Made by a program: the position numbers and the translations under genes
Shown: piece after piece, positions 41,150 to 52,257 of the stretch
How the letters are laid out: each line of letters opens with the position of its first letter
Numbering within the stretch: position 1 is the first letter of the stretch
The notes under the pieces: model-generated
What the model saw: only the letters and a program-made list of their open reading frames with translations
The model's database searches: none
What the model was told of the DNA's origin: nothing
From: Erythroxylum novogranatense
Taxonomy: Eukaryota; Streptophyta; Magnoliopsida; Malpighiales; Erythroxylaceae
Reading direction: 5' to 3'
DNA length: 64,000 nucleotides
Assembly: GCA_029891385.1 (NCBI GenBank)
Contig: CM057228.1
Span: forward strand, 24,610,809-24,674,808

Positions 41150-41640
41150 CATATTGAGATTGCGTCTTATCTTAAAGCGTTCTTCACTCGGTGGTTTAGT
41201 GAAGATGTCCGCCCATTGAAGCTCTGTTTCAACGAACTTTAGAAGCACCATCTTTCTCGAGCGTAGTCTCTCGTGAAATGATGTCGACTTCTATATGCTT
41301 TACTCGGAATGTGAATTGGATTCTTTGATGGGTTTATTACCTTTGGTGTTGTCGCAATAATTGGAATCTCCTCCTCCTTAACTAAATAGTCTTCAAGTTG
41401 ATACTTGATCCTGGCGTCTGTGAACAAAGACTTCGGCGGACATGTATTACCTTGACGGTTAATAGAGCAATTGAGCTTTGTCTCTTGCTTGACCAGAGAC
41501 TAGATTTCCAAGAAAGTGACATCCTCCACTTGTGCTCTTTCTTTCGATTCTATCTCGGCATAGTCCGCATCACAATATCCGATTAACTTGAAATCTTTAC
41601 CTTTCTCAAACATTAAGCAAAGATCGGTAGTACTGCGAGA
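41150..41640 (-). pseudogene. copia RNase H, broken
   Basis: The minus strand gives Tyr-Cys-Asp-Ala-Asp-Tyr-Ala near 41570, the copia RNase H start holding the first catalytic Asp. A Lys-Tyr-Gln-Leu-Glu-Asp-Tyr segment follows near 41400, and Asn-Pro-Ile-His...Arg-His-His-Phe...Asp-Tyr-Ala-Arg at 41239-41330. At least three frame changes are needed to join them. The role would be to remove the RNA template. Confidence 0.75.
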
Positions 41641-41649
41641 TATCTCAAA

Positions 41650-42520
41650 ATTCTTTTAACGGTAAAATGAGACTCTCTAGGATCGGCTTGAAATCATGCA
41701 CACAAGCATACTTGAGCAGAATATCAGGTCTACTTGTCAGAAGATACAATAAAGAACTCGATCATCCTCTATATAGGGTTTGATCCACCTTCTTACCAAG
41801 TTCGTCTTTCGACAAAAGGTTTGAAGGATGCATCGAGTTGCCATTGGCTTCACATTATTCATGTCAAACTTATTCAAAGAACTCTTTCACATACTTACGT
41901 TGATGAATGAAGATCTTCTCTTTAGTGCTTAACTTGCAACCCAAGAAAGAACTTTAATTCACCCATCATACTCATTTCAAATTCTCTTTCATTAGTCTCT
42001 CAAACTTTAAACACAACTCTTTTGTAGTAGCACCAAAGATAATATCATCAACGTAGATCGCATTTAAGATAAAATCATTCGAAAACTCTTTCTAAAGAGC
42101 GTCTTATCAACTTGACCTCTGCTGAAACTATTTTCTATTAAGAAGGTACTCAGACGATCATACCAAGCTCTAGGGGCTTGCTTTGGGCCGTATAAGGCTT
42201 TGTGAAGTCTATAGACATAATCTGGATTTTAACATCTTCAAAGCCGGAGGTTGTTTCACATAGACTTCTTCGTCTATAAATCCATTCGAAATACACTCTT
42301 AATATCCATCGAAACAACTTTATATCGTGATGATTGCATATGCCAACAAAATCCTTATAGCTTCAAGTCTCGCTCTTCGAGCATATGTTTCGTTGTAGTC
42401 TATTCCTTCTTGCCGATTGTAACCTTGTGCTACTAATCGGCCTTATTACGACTCACTCTTCCGATTCTTCTAACTTATTCTTGAAAACCCATCTTGTTCC
42501 TATAATGGATTTCTTAGGAG
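41650..42520 (-). pseudogene. copia reverse transcriptase, broken
   Basis: Clear copia RT pieces lie in different frames. Near 42136-42192 is Leu-His-Lys-Ala-Leu-Tyr-Gly-Pro-Lys-Gln-Ala-Pro-Arg-Ala-Trp-Tyr, with Pro where Leu is usual. Near 42026-42058 is Ala-Ile-Tyr-Val-Asp-Asp-Ile-Ile-Phe, the catalytic YVDD box. Upstream is a Tyr-Asn-Glu-Thr-Tyr-Ala stretch near 42390. Small deletions occur roughly every 50-100 bases, denser than in the integrase. This could be age or sequence error. Confidence 0.83.
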
Positions 42521-42942
42521 GTTTTGGAACTAAGGACCGACGTTATTCCTTGTGAATTGGTTCACTCTTCTTGCATGGCTAACACCCAAGCTTCGTCTTG
42601 AAGAGCTTCCTCAACCTTCTTAGGTTCTACTTGAGAGATAAAACTACATTAGCTTCTAAATCGAATCGGACCTTGTCCTAACTCCTTCGAGGTCTCACCG
42701 ATAATTAACTCTTCGGATGAGAACTTTTATACTTTCAATCTCGTCTTAGTTCTATAGTTTCGGAATATCTTCAATCTTATTCTCATGAGTGTCGACGAGG
42801 AGTTTCGAGGCATCATCTAGGTTCTTTGAAGGACCTTCAATCTCCATGTCATCTTCCTTATGGGTTTGAGAACTATCATCAAATTTGACATGGATCGTCT
42901 CTTCAACAGATCTTTGAAGTCGGGTTGTAAACTCGAAATGCC

Positions 42943-43533
42943 TTAGGCGATAATGAGTAACCTAGAAATATTCTGGATAGGTCTTTGAATCAATTTATCC
43001 AACAGACTCTCTCGTATTCGAATGGAACATTTGCACCCGAATGGATGAAAGTAAGATATGCTTGGTCTTCTTCCATTCCATAACTCGTAAGGAGTTTTTT
43101 TCAACATAGGTCGCAACAAGATCCTATTCTGAATATAGCATGTTGTATTCACGACTACCTTGAAATACTTAGGAAGATTAGTCTCACATAGCATAGTCCT
43201 TGCCATCTCTTGAATCGTCCTATTCTTTCTCTCAACAACTCCATTTTGTTGTGGAGTTCTAGGGGCCGAGAAGTTGTGGAAAATTCCATTCTCCTCACAG
43301 AAAACTCTAAACTTCTCATTTTCAAATTCTCCGCCGTGATCACTCCTGATACTAGCTATAGACATTCCTTTTTCATTCTGGAACTTTCTGGATAGAGTTC
43401 TAAAGTACTTAAAAGACTCATCTTTGTGTGATAAAAATAATATCCAACAAAATCGAGTAAAATCATGAACAATGACAAGTCCATATTTCTTTCTGCCAAG
43501 ACTTAATGTCCTTGTAGGACCAAACAAATCCAT
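42943..43533 (-). pseudogene. copia integrase core
   Basis: A 196-codon frame with the catalytic triad Asp2 (in Asp-Leu-Phe-Gly-Pro), Asp65 (Arg-Ser-Asp-His-Gly-Gly-Glu-Phe) and Glu101 (Gly-Val-Val-Glu-Arg-Lys-Asn-Arg), the last two exactly 35 residues apart. The next part (Tyr-Glu-Leu-Trp, Phe-His-Pro-Phe-Gly-Cys) is also typical of copia. The upstream zinc finger (Cys-Glu-Asn-Cys) lies near 43610 in another frame, so the apparent start is internal. It is the best preserved domain of this element. Confidence 0.9.
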
Positions 43534-43559
43534 ATGTAATAGTTCTAAAGGTCTTGAAG

Positions 43560-44120
43560 AAGTTACAAAATTTTAGAAGAAAGAGGTTTTAACTGTTTTC
43601 CTTTCAAACAATTTTCACAGAAAAATTCTTTGTCAAAACTTATTTTGGTAAACCTCTTACCAAATCATGTTTTACCAATTTTGAAATATGTTTCAAAGAG
43701 GCATGACCTAGCTTTTATGCAGATTAGTCTTTCTTCTTCGGAAGATAGAAAACATGAGATATTTTGACTTTGAAAATCTTCTAAGTTGATTTTGTAAGGT
43801 TGTTTCTTCTCTTGGCGAGAGAAAAGTATAGACCCATATTTGTTTACGACTTCACAAAGATTTTGATTGAATGTAACTATAAAACCAGAATCACACAACT
43901 GACTCACACTAATCAAGTTATGCTTTAGACCATCAACAAGCAGTACATTATTTATGCATGCAAAGGAATCTTTACATTTTCCCGATTCTAATGATTTTGC
44001 CCGCCTGGTTGTCTCCGAAAGTTCTTGATCCTCCTTTCTTATCTTGAAGGTCTAGGAATATAGACCTTCTTCCGTCATGTGTTGCGAGCATCCTTGTCTA
44101 AATACCAATGGTGCTTGCCA
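43560..44120 (-). pseudogene. copia protease end and GAG-pre-integrase segment, broken
   Basis: Near 44100 the frame reads Trp-Tyr-Leu-Asp and is then disrupted exactly where the protease Asp-Ser-Gly should stand; the bases AGTGG appear reduced to AAGG. The following 83-codon frame (43665-43916) reads Ile-Ser-Val-Ser-Gln-Leu-Cys-Asp and continues to Leu-Val-Arg-Gly-Leu-Pro-Lys in the next frame, the stretch that joins protease and integrase in copia elements. It includes part of the integrase zinc finger. Confidence 0.8.
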
Positions 44121-45737
44121 GTATCTTCAAGGAAGGATATCTGCGGAGAAACTATTTTATTTCTTGGTACCCAAATTTTCTTGGGTCCTTTATGGTTAGT
44201 AGTATGCACATGATATGATCTTTGATGCATATTACTCGGACATTGATTAAAATATGTTATCCTATTTCTTCCTTTTTGAGAGACAAATTTATTACGAGAC
44301 TGAGTATTGTTTCCAGTAAACCCTAATCCAGTCTTATCACTAGGATGTCTACATTTTCCTAGCATATCATTCATTTTCTTTGTACTCTCTGTGAAAGTAA
44401 CTAGATCAGCTGATAGATTCTTGATCCTCAATTTGAGTTGATTAATCTCATCTGATCTGTCTACAAGTTTCCTTTTAACTTCTAACTCCTTTTTTAAGAA
44501 AATATTTTCTCTCTCTATTTTTTCAGTATTTCTAATATTCTCTGCATACTTTTTCTTCAACGACTTGTCTTGTTTCGAATAGCATGAGAATCTTCTATGA
44601 TTCTGAATATGCATCATGCAAATTTTCAGAGTCGATTTTACCTCCTCATCACTATCTTCCTCGGCCATTAGGTAAATTTTGCATATTACGATGACTCGAG
44701 CTCAGATTCGATTCAGATGAATCTAGGTCCTCCCATATTGCCATCATGCTTTTCTTGCCTTCTCTACTCTTCTTGGGTTTCTTCTTGAGAGTAGGGCATT
44801 CGGACTTGTAGTGTCCAGGCTGATTGCACTCGTAACAAATGATAGAAGACTTTTCGGCTTAGCTTCATCTTTTCCATTCTTTCGAATGTCCGTTACTACG
44901 GGCTTCTTCTTCCACATCGTCTTATCTTTCGGAAATGAAAGATAATTCGTCATCTTCATCACTCGATTCGAATCGATTGGCTAGAGTTGTCATCCCTTGA
45001 TTCTTCAATTTTAATGCTTTTGATGACTTCCTCCTTCTACGAGTCTTATGATTCTTTTTCCACCTTGATTCTATTGACTTCTCTCGCTTGGGCTTATCTT
45101 GACGTTGAGTTCAACTTCATGAATCTTTAAGGATCCCAAACAACTCATCTAGCTTTAATATGCTCAAGTCTTTGGCTTCAGACCGCCAGTAACTTTTGGT
45201 CTCCATCTCTTAGGAAGACTTCTTAGAATCTTCTGAGCGTGATCTTGATTATTGTATGTCCTTCCAAGAGCTTTCAATCCATTGATAATTGTTTGAAATC
45301 TTCCAAACATTTGATCAATAGATTCTTCATCTTCCATCCTGAAAAGTCCATATTGATGTACAAGAATACTTATCTTGGATTCCTTAACTTGACTTGTGCC
45401 TTCATGAGCAATGGACAATGTGTCCCACATTTCTTTTGCTGTGTCGCAACCATGCACTTTGTCGTACTCGCTTCTACTTAGGGAACATGTTAAGAAAATT
45501 TTTGCCTTTGAATTCAGTTGTATTCTTGCTTTCTGATCAGCCGTCCATCTGCTTCGTGGAATAGAACTACCTTCATCATCTACAGGTATATAGGGTCCGT
45601 TCTCTATTACGTCCCAAAGGTCTACATGTCTAGATTCGATGAATAACCGCTTCCTATTAAAGATAGTCTTCTCCATTGAATGCTGAAGGTCTAGTGACTG
45701 AGGCTCCTTCAGCGATGTATACATGTGACTCCGCCAT
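44075..45737 (-). pseudogene. copia gag with zinc knuckle and coiled coil, broken
   Basis: The likely start ATG is at 45737 (Met-Ala-Glu-Ser-His), about 40 bases after the PBS. A frameshift follows near 45670, after Phe-Asn-Gly-Glu. The capsid part (45164-45724) holds Leu-Trp-Asp-Val-Ile-Glu-Asn-Gly and Lys-Glu-Met-Trp-Asp. A zinc knuckle Cys-X2-Cys-X4-His-X4-Cys lies near 44790-44840. A Lys/Glu/Leu-rich coiled coil follows at 44300-44600, then Lys-Lys-Ile-Trp-Val-Pro near 44170. A long coiled coil after the knuckle is typical of the Sirevirus/Maximus branch. Confidence 0.87.
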
Positions 45738-45778
45738 TATCTTTAATCCACACTTTGCCAAAGTGATTCTTGGATACC

Positions 45779-45792
45779 AAGCTCTGATACCA
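45779..45792 (-). promoter_or_regulatory. primer binding site of copia element
   Basis: The minus strand reads ATTGGTATCAGAGCTTGG immediately after the LTR end CACTTCA. This is an exact initiator-Met-type PBS. Confidence 0.93.
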
Positions 45793-45794
45793 AT

Positions 45795-46777
45795 TGAAGT
45801 GAATCACACGTTAATACAGCACTTAAAAACACAATAGAATGCACGAGAAGGGGGGGGGGTTGAATTGTGTATTCCCCTTTTTGAATATCTTTTAAAATTA
45901 CTTGTTAGAATTAAGATTCTTTACAGAATTCTTATTAATCCTAATTGATCAAACTTTTCAATGCCAAGTATATGAATAGTAAATAAAGATCAACTTTGAA
46001 ACTAAAAGTGAGATAGAGAGTGAGAGTAGTAGACACGCAGATTTATCCTGGTTCACCCCAAACCGTGGGCTACGCCCCGTCCTCGAGTTTCTTTCGAGAT
46101 TTCACTATCTCTTCAAGCGTTCTGATATTCTTTCACGAGCCTCTTCAGTCTCTACAACTAGTATTCTTTCACACTTAGCCTCTGCAGCTATCTGCATAAC
46201 TTTTCTTTTCATAAAATATTTGAACACTCATTACGGAAGGATAGCGTTCAGCTAATTCGCACTTAATCGCTTTTCTCTTTGTGTAATTTTTCTCAAAGCA
46301 AGAAGCACTTTTTTCGACTTGACTTATATTTATAGCCTTCGTCTCTAATCGCTTCTTGAATCTTGAATCTTGAATCTTTAAAAAGCAGTTAATCAGTTGA
46401 GTTCTGTAACTAACTTGAACTGACTCTTGCGTCTATTTCTTTTCTGCGTCTGCGTCTGCATCTGCGTCTGCGTCTGCTTTTGTTTCTGCGTCTGTATCTA
46501 CATTTGCGTCTGCGTCTTTTATTGTCTTGTGTCATCTGCGTCTGTGTTCACCTTTTTACTTTCACAAACTTAAATGCGTGTTTTGATTTGTGCGTGTGAG
46601 TCTCAGATTCGACTTTTCAACTTAGTGCATGTCAACTTCGCCTCATATCGTCATCTTAAATCATGCCTCCGAATTCGTCTATATACGTCTGTGACTGTTT
46701 TGTTTTTCTTGTATTTGATCTCACTATGTTTGTTATACATCAAAATCATTTTTATGTAAAGTCATTTTGACTTAACA
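45795..46777 (-). repeat. copia LTR, right (5' LTR)
   Basis: 983 bp, pairing with 37398-38359 and followed by the TGATT duplication. The G run near its start is longer than in the left LTR (nine against seven). Hexamer repeats are at about 46430-46545. Differences from the left LTR are mostly small indels and swaps. Confidence 0.92.
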
Positions 46778-47505
46778 TGATTTGTATATTGAGTTGAGAA
46801 ATTAATAGGAATTGGATTTGTAAAATGTGTTTTGGATATGGATAGGTAGATATAGGATTTGCATTTGTTGTGTTGGATTCCGGACGGGGAGTCCGATGAT
46901 ACTGGTTATTATGTGAGAATATAGAAGTGTATTTTTGAACACTTTGCAGGTTTGGGTTAGTTAGAATGCATCCGTTATGTTGCCAAATTTTCGAGTGAAT
47001 TAGAGATAGAATAAAATAAGAATTGATTAAAAGATGAATTTTGGATTTGTATGAATGTATAAGAAGTTTTTTTATGCATTGAGAAATTGATTGAGGATAA
47101 TTTTTCAAGACAAGGGTAATTGTATGGAAAGAAAAAAAAAATTATGCCAAAATTTCGGCTAGGTTAAGTCTAAGGTTTCCAACGCGACGTTTTTTTAAGG
47201 AATATTGTTTTAAGATGTCAGATCCGCTTTCGTTGTCTCTGTATTTGATTTGCTTCGATTCGATCGTTTTTGCTTTTGTTTCGATTCGATATGTATTAGA
47301 TTCCACTTTGTTAAGTGTTGTTCCGCTTCCGATTCGATTTGTTTTATTTGATTTCGAGTCCATTCGCAATTCAACCCCGTTTTCGATTTCGTTTTTGCAT
47401 TTTTGTTATTTGTTTTGCTTTTATTTTCGCTTCCCGCCAATTCGTCCTTCGTTATGTTTTTTCGTCTTTCCGGTTGGGATCCGATCCCCAGATCGGGTTC
47501 TAACA

Positions 47506-48097
47506 TTTATGGTATCAGAGCCCAGTAATTGGATCTTACTTGCGCGTAGGTGTATGAGTGATTGGCATGAGAAATTGACAAAAGTTTGAAAGGATGAAAT
47601 TGAATTTGTGGGAATGTGCTAAGTGATTGTTTGATTTTGGTGACAAGAAGTATGATTGATTTTAGGAATGTGATAATGAAAATGAGTTTAGAAATTATTG
47701 ATGAATTGGGAGGAATTAAATTAACTATGCTTTTGTGAGATGAAAACAATGAAAAGTTGAAAGATGAGCTTGATAATGGCAAGATAGGTATGAAAGTTCA
47801 AAAATATTGATTTTGAATGATTGTGGTCCATATTAGGGTTCATTAAGAAATGGACATTTGATTGTAAAATGATATTAAGAAATACGGATTTGTAGTTATA
47901 GTGACTTTGTTATAATATTGGAGGTATTTTGATGCAAAAGTGAATGAGTATGAATAAGTTGAGAAAATGTGTGATGAGACGTTAGTTAAGAGAATGTTTG
48001 ATTATGTTCTTTTAGAAAGACATATCGAAAGAATAAGTTACTTGATGATGTTTTAGTAGAAATTTCGAGGACGAAATTCTTTTAAGAGGGGGAGAAA
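47506..48097 (+). other. family B copy 1 interior, with PBS and PPT
   Basis: Only 592 bases. The PBS TGGTATCAGAGCCC is at 47510-47523, followed by a leader ATCTTACTTG. The PPT TTAAGAGGGGGAGAAA is at 48082-48097, with GAGGACGAAATTC before it. There is no ORF of note; the frames seen near 47210-47780 belong to the LTR end and leader. Confidence 0.85.
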
Positions 48098-48700
48098 TGT
48101 TGGACCTCGATTTTTAAGTAGAATTTAGAAATAATAATTGAAAAGAAATTAGTGTTTTTGTGTTTATGTTCTGGTATCGATGTGATTTATTCTTAAAGGA
48201 AAGTGATGAAGAAAGAATTGTTTGATTTTGATAAATTTGAAATTTGAATAAATTTGGGATTTAAATAAATTTGTATGAGTTATAAAAAGTTAGAGTGAAT
48301 GAGAAGAATGAAATAGAAGTTGGAAATTAAGAAATAAAGAGTAAAAGTGTGAAAATTTGGAGAATTAAGAAAGTTGATTGGATATTGAAAGTTTGACTTG
48401 AGAGTTGACTTTTTGATTTAGGCAGAATTTGAGAAAATGATCTTCAGGAAACTTCTAGCTCCTGTTGAAAGCTTTTTGTCGCCATAAAGTTTGATATTTT
48501 TCGATATCGAGAGTGAAAGTTATAGTCAGTCAAAGTTAAGGTTATTTTTCTTTGACTTTGAAAATGTTCTTAAGTGTGGAAATTATACATGTTGTGCTTT
48601 GAGGCAAATCGCCAGATTGATATGGTCTGAATTGGAGTAAATGGTCTACATGAAAGTTGTAGCTTATATTCCCAGCTTTTTATCGCCATAAAGTATGCAA
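48098..48700 (+). repeat. family B copy 1 3' LTR, truncated
   Basis: The first ~600 bases of the LTR, close to 33630-34240, then an abrupt switch into family A LTR sequence within a CTTTCAAATC context. Confidence 0.87.
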
Positions 48701-49386
48701 TCTTTCAAATCTTCATGAAAGTTATATCTCTTGAAGTCCTCTTTCAAACCATCTAAAGAATACCTAAATCTGATATCTGTAGAGGAAGTTATGACAATTG
48801 CAAGCTTCTTCTGTGTTACTTTTCATAAACTTCTTCTGGTTTACTGCTCATATTACATCTTATATTCTATTTTTGATCCTTCAGAAGATGGAATTTGTCT
48901 TTGTAGTCTTCATGAAAATTGTATATATTGAATTCCTCTTTCAAACCATCTAAATAACACTTAAATTCGATATCTATAGAGGAAATTATGGTAATTTCAA
49001 GCTTCTTCTGTGTTACTGTTCATAAACTTCTTCTAGGTTACTGTTCACTTTACATCTTCTGTTCTGTTTTTGATCCTTTAGAAGATGGAATTTGTCTTTA
49101 AGGTCTTATAAAAGTTGTATCTCTTGAAGGCCTCTTTCAAACAATCCAAAGAACACCTAAATTAGATATCTCTAGAGAAAGTTATACCAAATTGTCCCAC
49201 GATAGGTTCAATTTGATTGAGGACAAAACCAGATTGAATTTTTTTGGCCATAACTTCTTCTCTAGACACTCAAAGGACTTCATTCTTAAACCATTGGACT
49301 TGTAAGACATTTCTCTACATCTCCATCAAAAATTGTAGCCATCTAAAATGAAGTGAGAGAGATTGAGTGAAAAATGTGGGACGGGT
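48701..49386 (+). repeat. family A-like LTR remnant with ~190-bp repeats
   Basis: The first ~460 bases match the 197-bp array at 11330-11880, with the TCATAAACTT landmark at 48833 and 49020. The remaining ~190 bases have no match at 10434-13546 but keep the same style of text (CCATAACTTCTTCTCTAG, AAATTGTAGCC). It is best read as a variant of the 3' LTR of the plus-strand family A element. Confidence 0.65.
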
Positions 49387-52257
49387 TGTTGGACCCCGAT
49401 TTTTCATTAGAATTTAGAAATAAGAAATGATATTAAAAAATTAGTGTTTTATATATGCATTGTGTAATGGAAGTTGAAATTGAGAAATAAAGAGTGAAAG
49501 TGTGAAAAGTTGTGAAATTAGAAAAGTTTGACTTGAGAGTTGACTTTTTGATTTTGGGAGAATTTGAGAAAAAGATCTTCATAAAACTTGTAGCTCCTGT
49601 CAAGAGCTTTTCGTAGCCATAAAGTTTGATATTTTTCGATATCGGAAGTGGAAGTTATGATCAGTCAAAGTTAAGCATTATTTTGTTTGAAGTTTGACTT
49701 TTTGGTTTAAAAGTTGACTTTTTGATTTAGGCAAAATTTGATAAAATTATTTACATGAAATTCGTAGAGTTTGTTAAAAGCTTTCTGTGGCCATAAAGTA
49801 TGCAATTTTTCGATGTCGGGATTGAAAGTTATGATTGGCCGAAATTTGGAAGTTGTTTAGGGAAAAATGATAAAGACAGAATCTTTGATTGGAAATTTGA
49901 CTTCCTTAGAGGCCAAATGGATTTCTCTGTTCTTCAGGGAATTTGTAGAACTTCCTTTGATCTTTCTATTGACACCAAATTTGTCAAATTCCGAGTTTGG
50001 GATCGAGAGATATGATTTTTGAAATGTTCGGTTTTGAAGTTCCGCTACTTTGTTTTTAATCTGATCTCTTTCGTAATCTTTTGTTTAAAATTCCTTCGTC
50101 CGACATTCGATTGATTTGATTTTTGAAGCGTTGGATTCCTAAGACAATTAATTTAATTTTCTTGAAGAACTATGATTTTTAGGAGATTAAATGGAAAGAG
50201 ATTGATTGAACCAAAGTAAGAGATTTGGTTATAGGTTATAAGTTGGATAATTTTCTGAACATGGTTCAGTATTTTGAAAAATTCGGGAGCTGTACAACTC
50301 CGATTGAGTTGATTCTTGAGGCTAAATAAAATTAAGATATAGGGCTACAACTCTCGTGAAGGGATAGAAATTTAATTTCATCTCTAAGATTGTCAATTTC
50401 TTGAATTAAATTAGCATAATGTTCAGTCTCGGATTTTTCGCAGGTCCGATAGTATTTCGGCTATAACTTCTTTGTTTCTGATCCGAATTGAGAGCGATAA
50501 GTGGCGTTGGATTCGTATGATTGAGAGGAACATTTCTCTAGAAGAAAGTTTAGCCAAATTATGTCATCTAGCTACTCAAAATCAGGATGCAAGGTATCAG
50601 TTTTTCAAAATCCTGTGCAGGGGCAAACTTGGAAATAGACTTAATTGGAGGGGCAAGATGGTAAATTGTACTTTATTAAATGAAACACATGAGGGATGTC
50701 GTTTTTACTCCAATAAACCAGCAGAAAGTTCATGAAAATAACAAGAAGAGAGAAGAAGAAACGAAGAAGAAGAAGAAGAGAATGAAAAAAATCGGCTATG
50801 GAAGGAAGGAGAAGAAAGATGAAACAAGGTTCAGTTTTTATGGGTTTTTCTTAGGGATTTTCGTTGTTTCCAAGAGGAAATAGGGGGAAGATGATGAAAG
50901 CTTGCCTTGGAGCTCAATAATGTCGAAAATGGTAAGAGAGAGAAAGCTCTGAGTTTTGAATTTTCTAGAGAGATGTTAGTTGGTTTAGCTTTAGATTGTT
51001 ATGTTATGGATTTGAGTTTTATGAAGTAAATTTTAGAGATTATGTTTAGATGATGATCAATTTTGGAAAATTGATTAATTAAGGTTTATGCCTAATTTTG
51101 TGGTTTGAGGTTTTTAGAAATTAATAGCTTAAAATCATGGCAACTATGTTGGATTGATGAAATATGAAATCAATTTTGAAGAAATTGTGATTTATGGTAT
51201 TGAATTTTGGATAAATTGGTTTAGGCTAATTTTGGAAATTGGGGATTTTGAACATTAGAGGTTTAAATAGCTTGAATATGTGAGGAATTGATGTTTCCTA
51301 AGTTCAATTTGAGTACTTATGATTTTTATGATATTGAATTTTGGATGGAATTGGTTTAGGTAAATTTAAAGTGGAAGAAAGAATGAAGGATTGGAGAAAT
51401 TGATGATTAGGACAAGATTCAAGCATCGATTTGAGATGGGTATCATATTTATATTTTGATTTATAAGCTAGACTTGAGTTTTCGAAAAATAAAGAAAGCA
51501 AAAATTGGGTTTTGATAAATTATTGTTTATTTAAAATGGTTGAAAAAAATGATGATTTATGTTTGAAATTATGACTTTCGAATGGTTAAAGTTATGTTTT
51601 AAAAATGCTTTTGATAAAGTAAGGAAATTTGTGAAATTCTTTATCGATGATTGAAATGAGAAATTATGAAAATATTGGCGTTTCATTCCTTGTTTGAATA
51701 TGATTGTGCTTTTGATATATGAGTTTGTGTTATTTGTGATTGATACTTTGATATATGAAATTATAGTTAGGAGGATTGTGGTTGAGGATATGTACGTGAA
51801 TTGAATGGAGGTGAAAATATGTTCATGATTTGACTTAGATGAATAAATAGTGACATAAGAGAAAATGACATAACGTAAAGAATTAAAAAAAGGGTATAGT
51901 TGAAAGGGTGAATTTGGAAATTAAGAGGATTATTTAATTTTTGTGATAAGAGTTACGATTTGGTATAAAAAGATACTAGTTAAAATAGAATTTAAGGGGA
52001 TTATTTAAGGGGTATGTCGATGTTTCTAAACTGACGAAGAACGCATGAGTGGAGTATGAAATAAATGATAGTGATATACGGAGAAGTTCTCAAGGTTGTG
52101 TTAATTAGTTGTCAGAAATACCTATTCGATAATTGAAAAAAAAAGTGATTTAGTACATAGAAGATCCATATTTGGTTGATCATGTAAGGTATGACAGGAA
52201 TGGACGATCATGAATAGTCGAAAGTGATCGTATGGAAGTATTAATAATAGCTAAAAC

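Larger units (their letters stand above)
37398..46777 (-). mobile_element. Ty1/copia element, Sirevirus (SIRE/Maximus)-like
   Basis: 9380 bp with LTRs of 962 and 983 bp, ending TGTTAAGTC and CACTTCA on the minus strand, flanked by the perfect duplication TGATT (37393-37397 and 46778-46782). The order on the minus strand is LTR, PBS, gag with zinc knuckle and coiled coil, protease, integrase, RT, RNase H, a long extra 3' region, PPT, LTR. Integrase before RT is the copia order. The size, long coiled-coil gag and extra 3' region suit the Sirevirus branch. Frameshifts are frequent, so it cannot act on its own as read here. Confidence 0.92.
33630..47505 (+). repeat. family B copy 1 5' LTR, split by copia
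   Basis: True segments are 33630-37397 and 46783-47505. A TATA box TATAAAAG is at 35326-35333, a donor-like AGAG/GTAAGA at 35568 and an acceptor-like CCCCATCTCCAG at 37016. A ~210-bp module (CATGAAAGTTGTAGC..., CCATAAAGT..., TTCGATATCGGG) is repeated near 33980 and 34190. The open frames (35311-35688) are low-complexity leader. Confidence 0.85.
33630..48700 (+). mobile_element. family B giant-LTR element, copy 1 (3' truncated)
   Basis: The 5' LTR is 33630-47505 with the copia element inside (about 4.49 kb of true LTR), the PBS 47510-47523 and the interior only 47506-48097. The 3' LTR begins at 48098 and stops at about 48700. LTRs start TGTTGGACC and end GGTTCTAACA. There is no coding domain. 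The sequence jumps from LTR position ~600 straight into family A tandem-repeat LTR sequence at 48701, so one deletion removed most of the 3' LTR together with the start of the host LTR. Confidence 0.87.

Noticed and set aside
47210..47589. Phe/Arg/Ser-rich frame of 124 codons near the family B PBS
   Set aside because: It crosses the LTR end and PBS; the reading comes from TTCGATTCG-type repeats.
50472..50883. Frames repeated at 60119-60485, which could look like a conserved gene pair
   Set aside because: The repetition is only the two LTRs of one element. The Lys/Glu-rich part is a GAA repeat in the leader.
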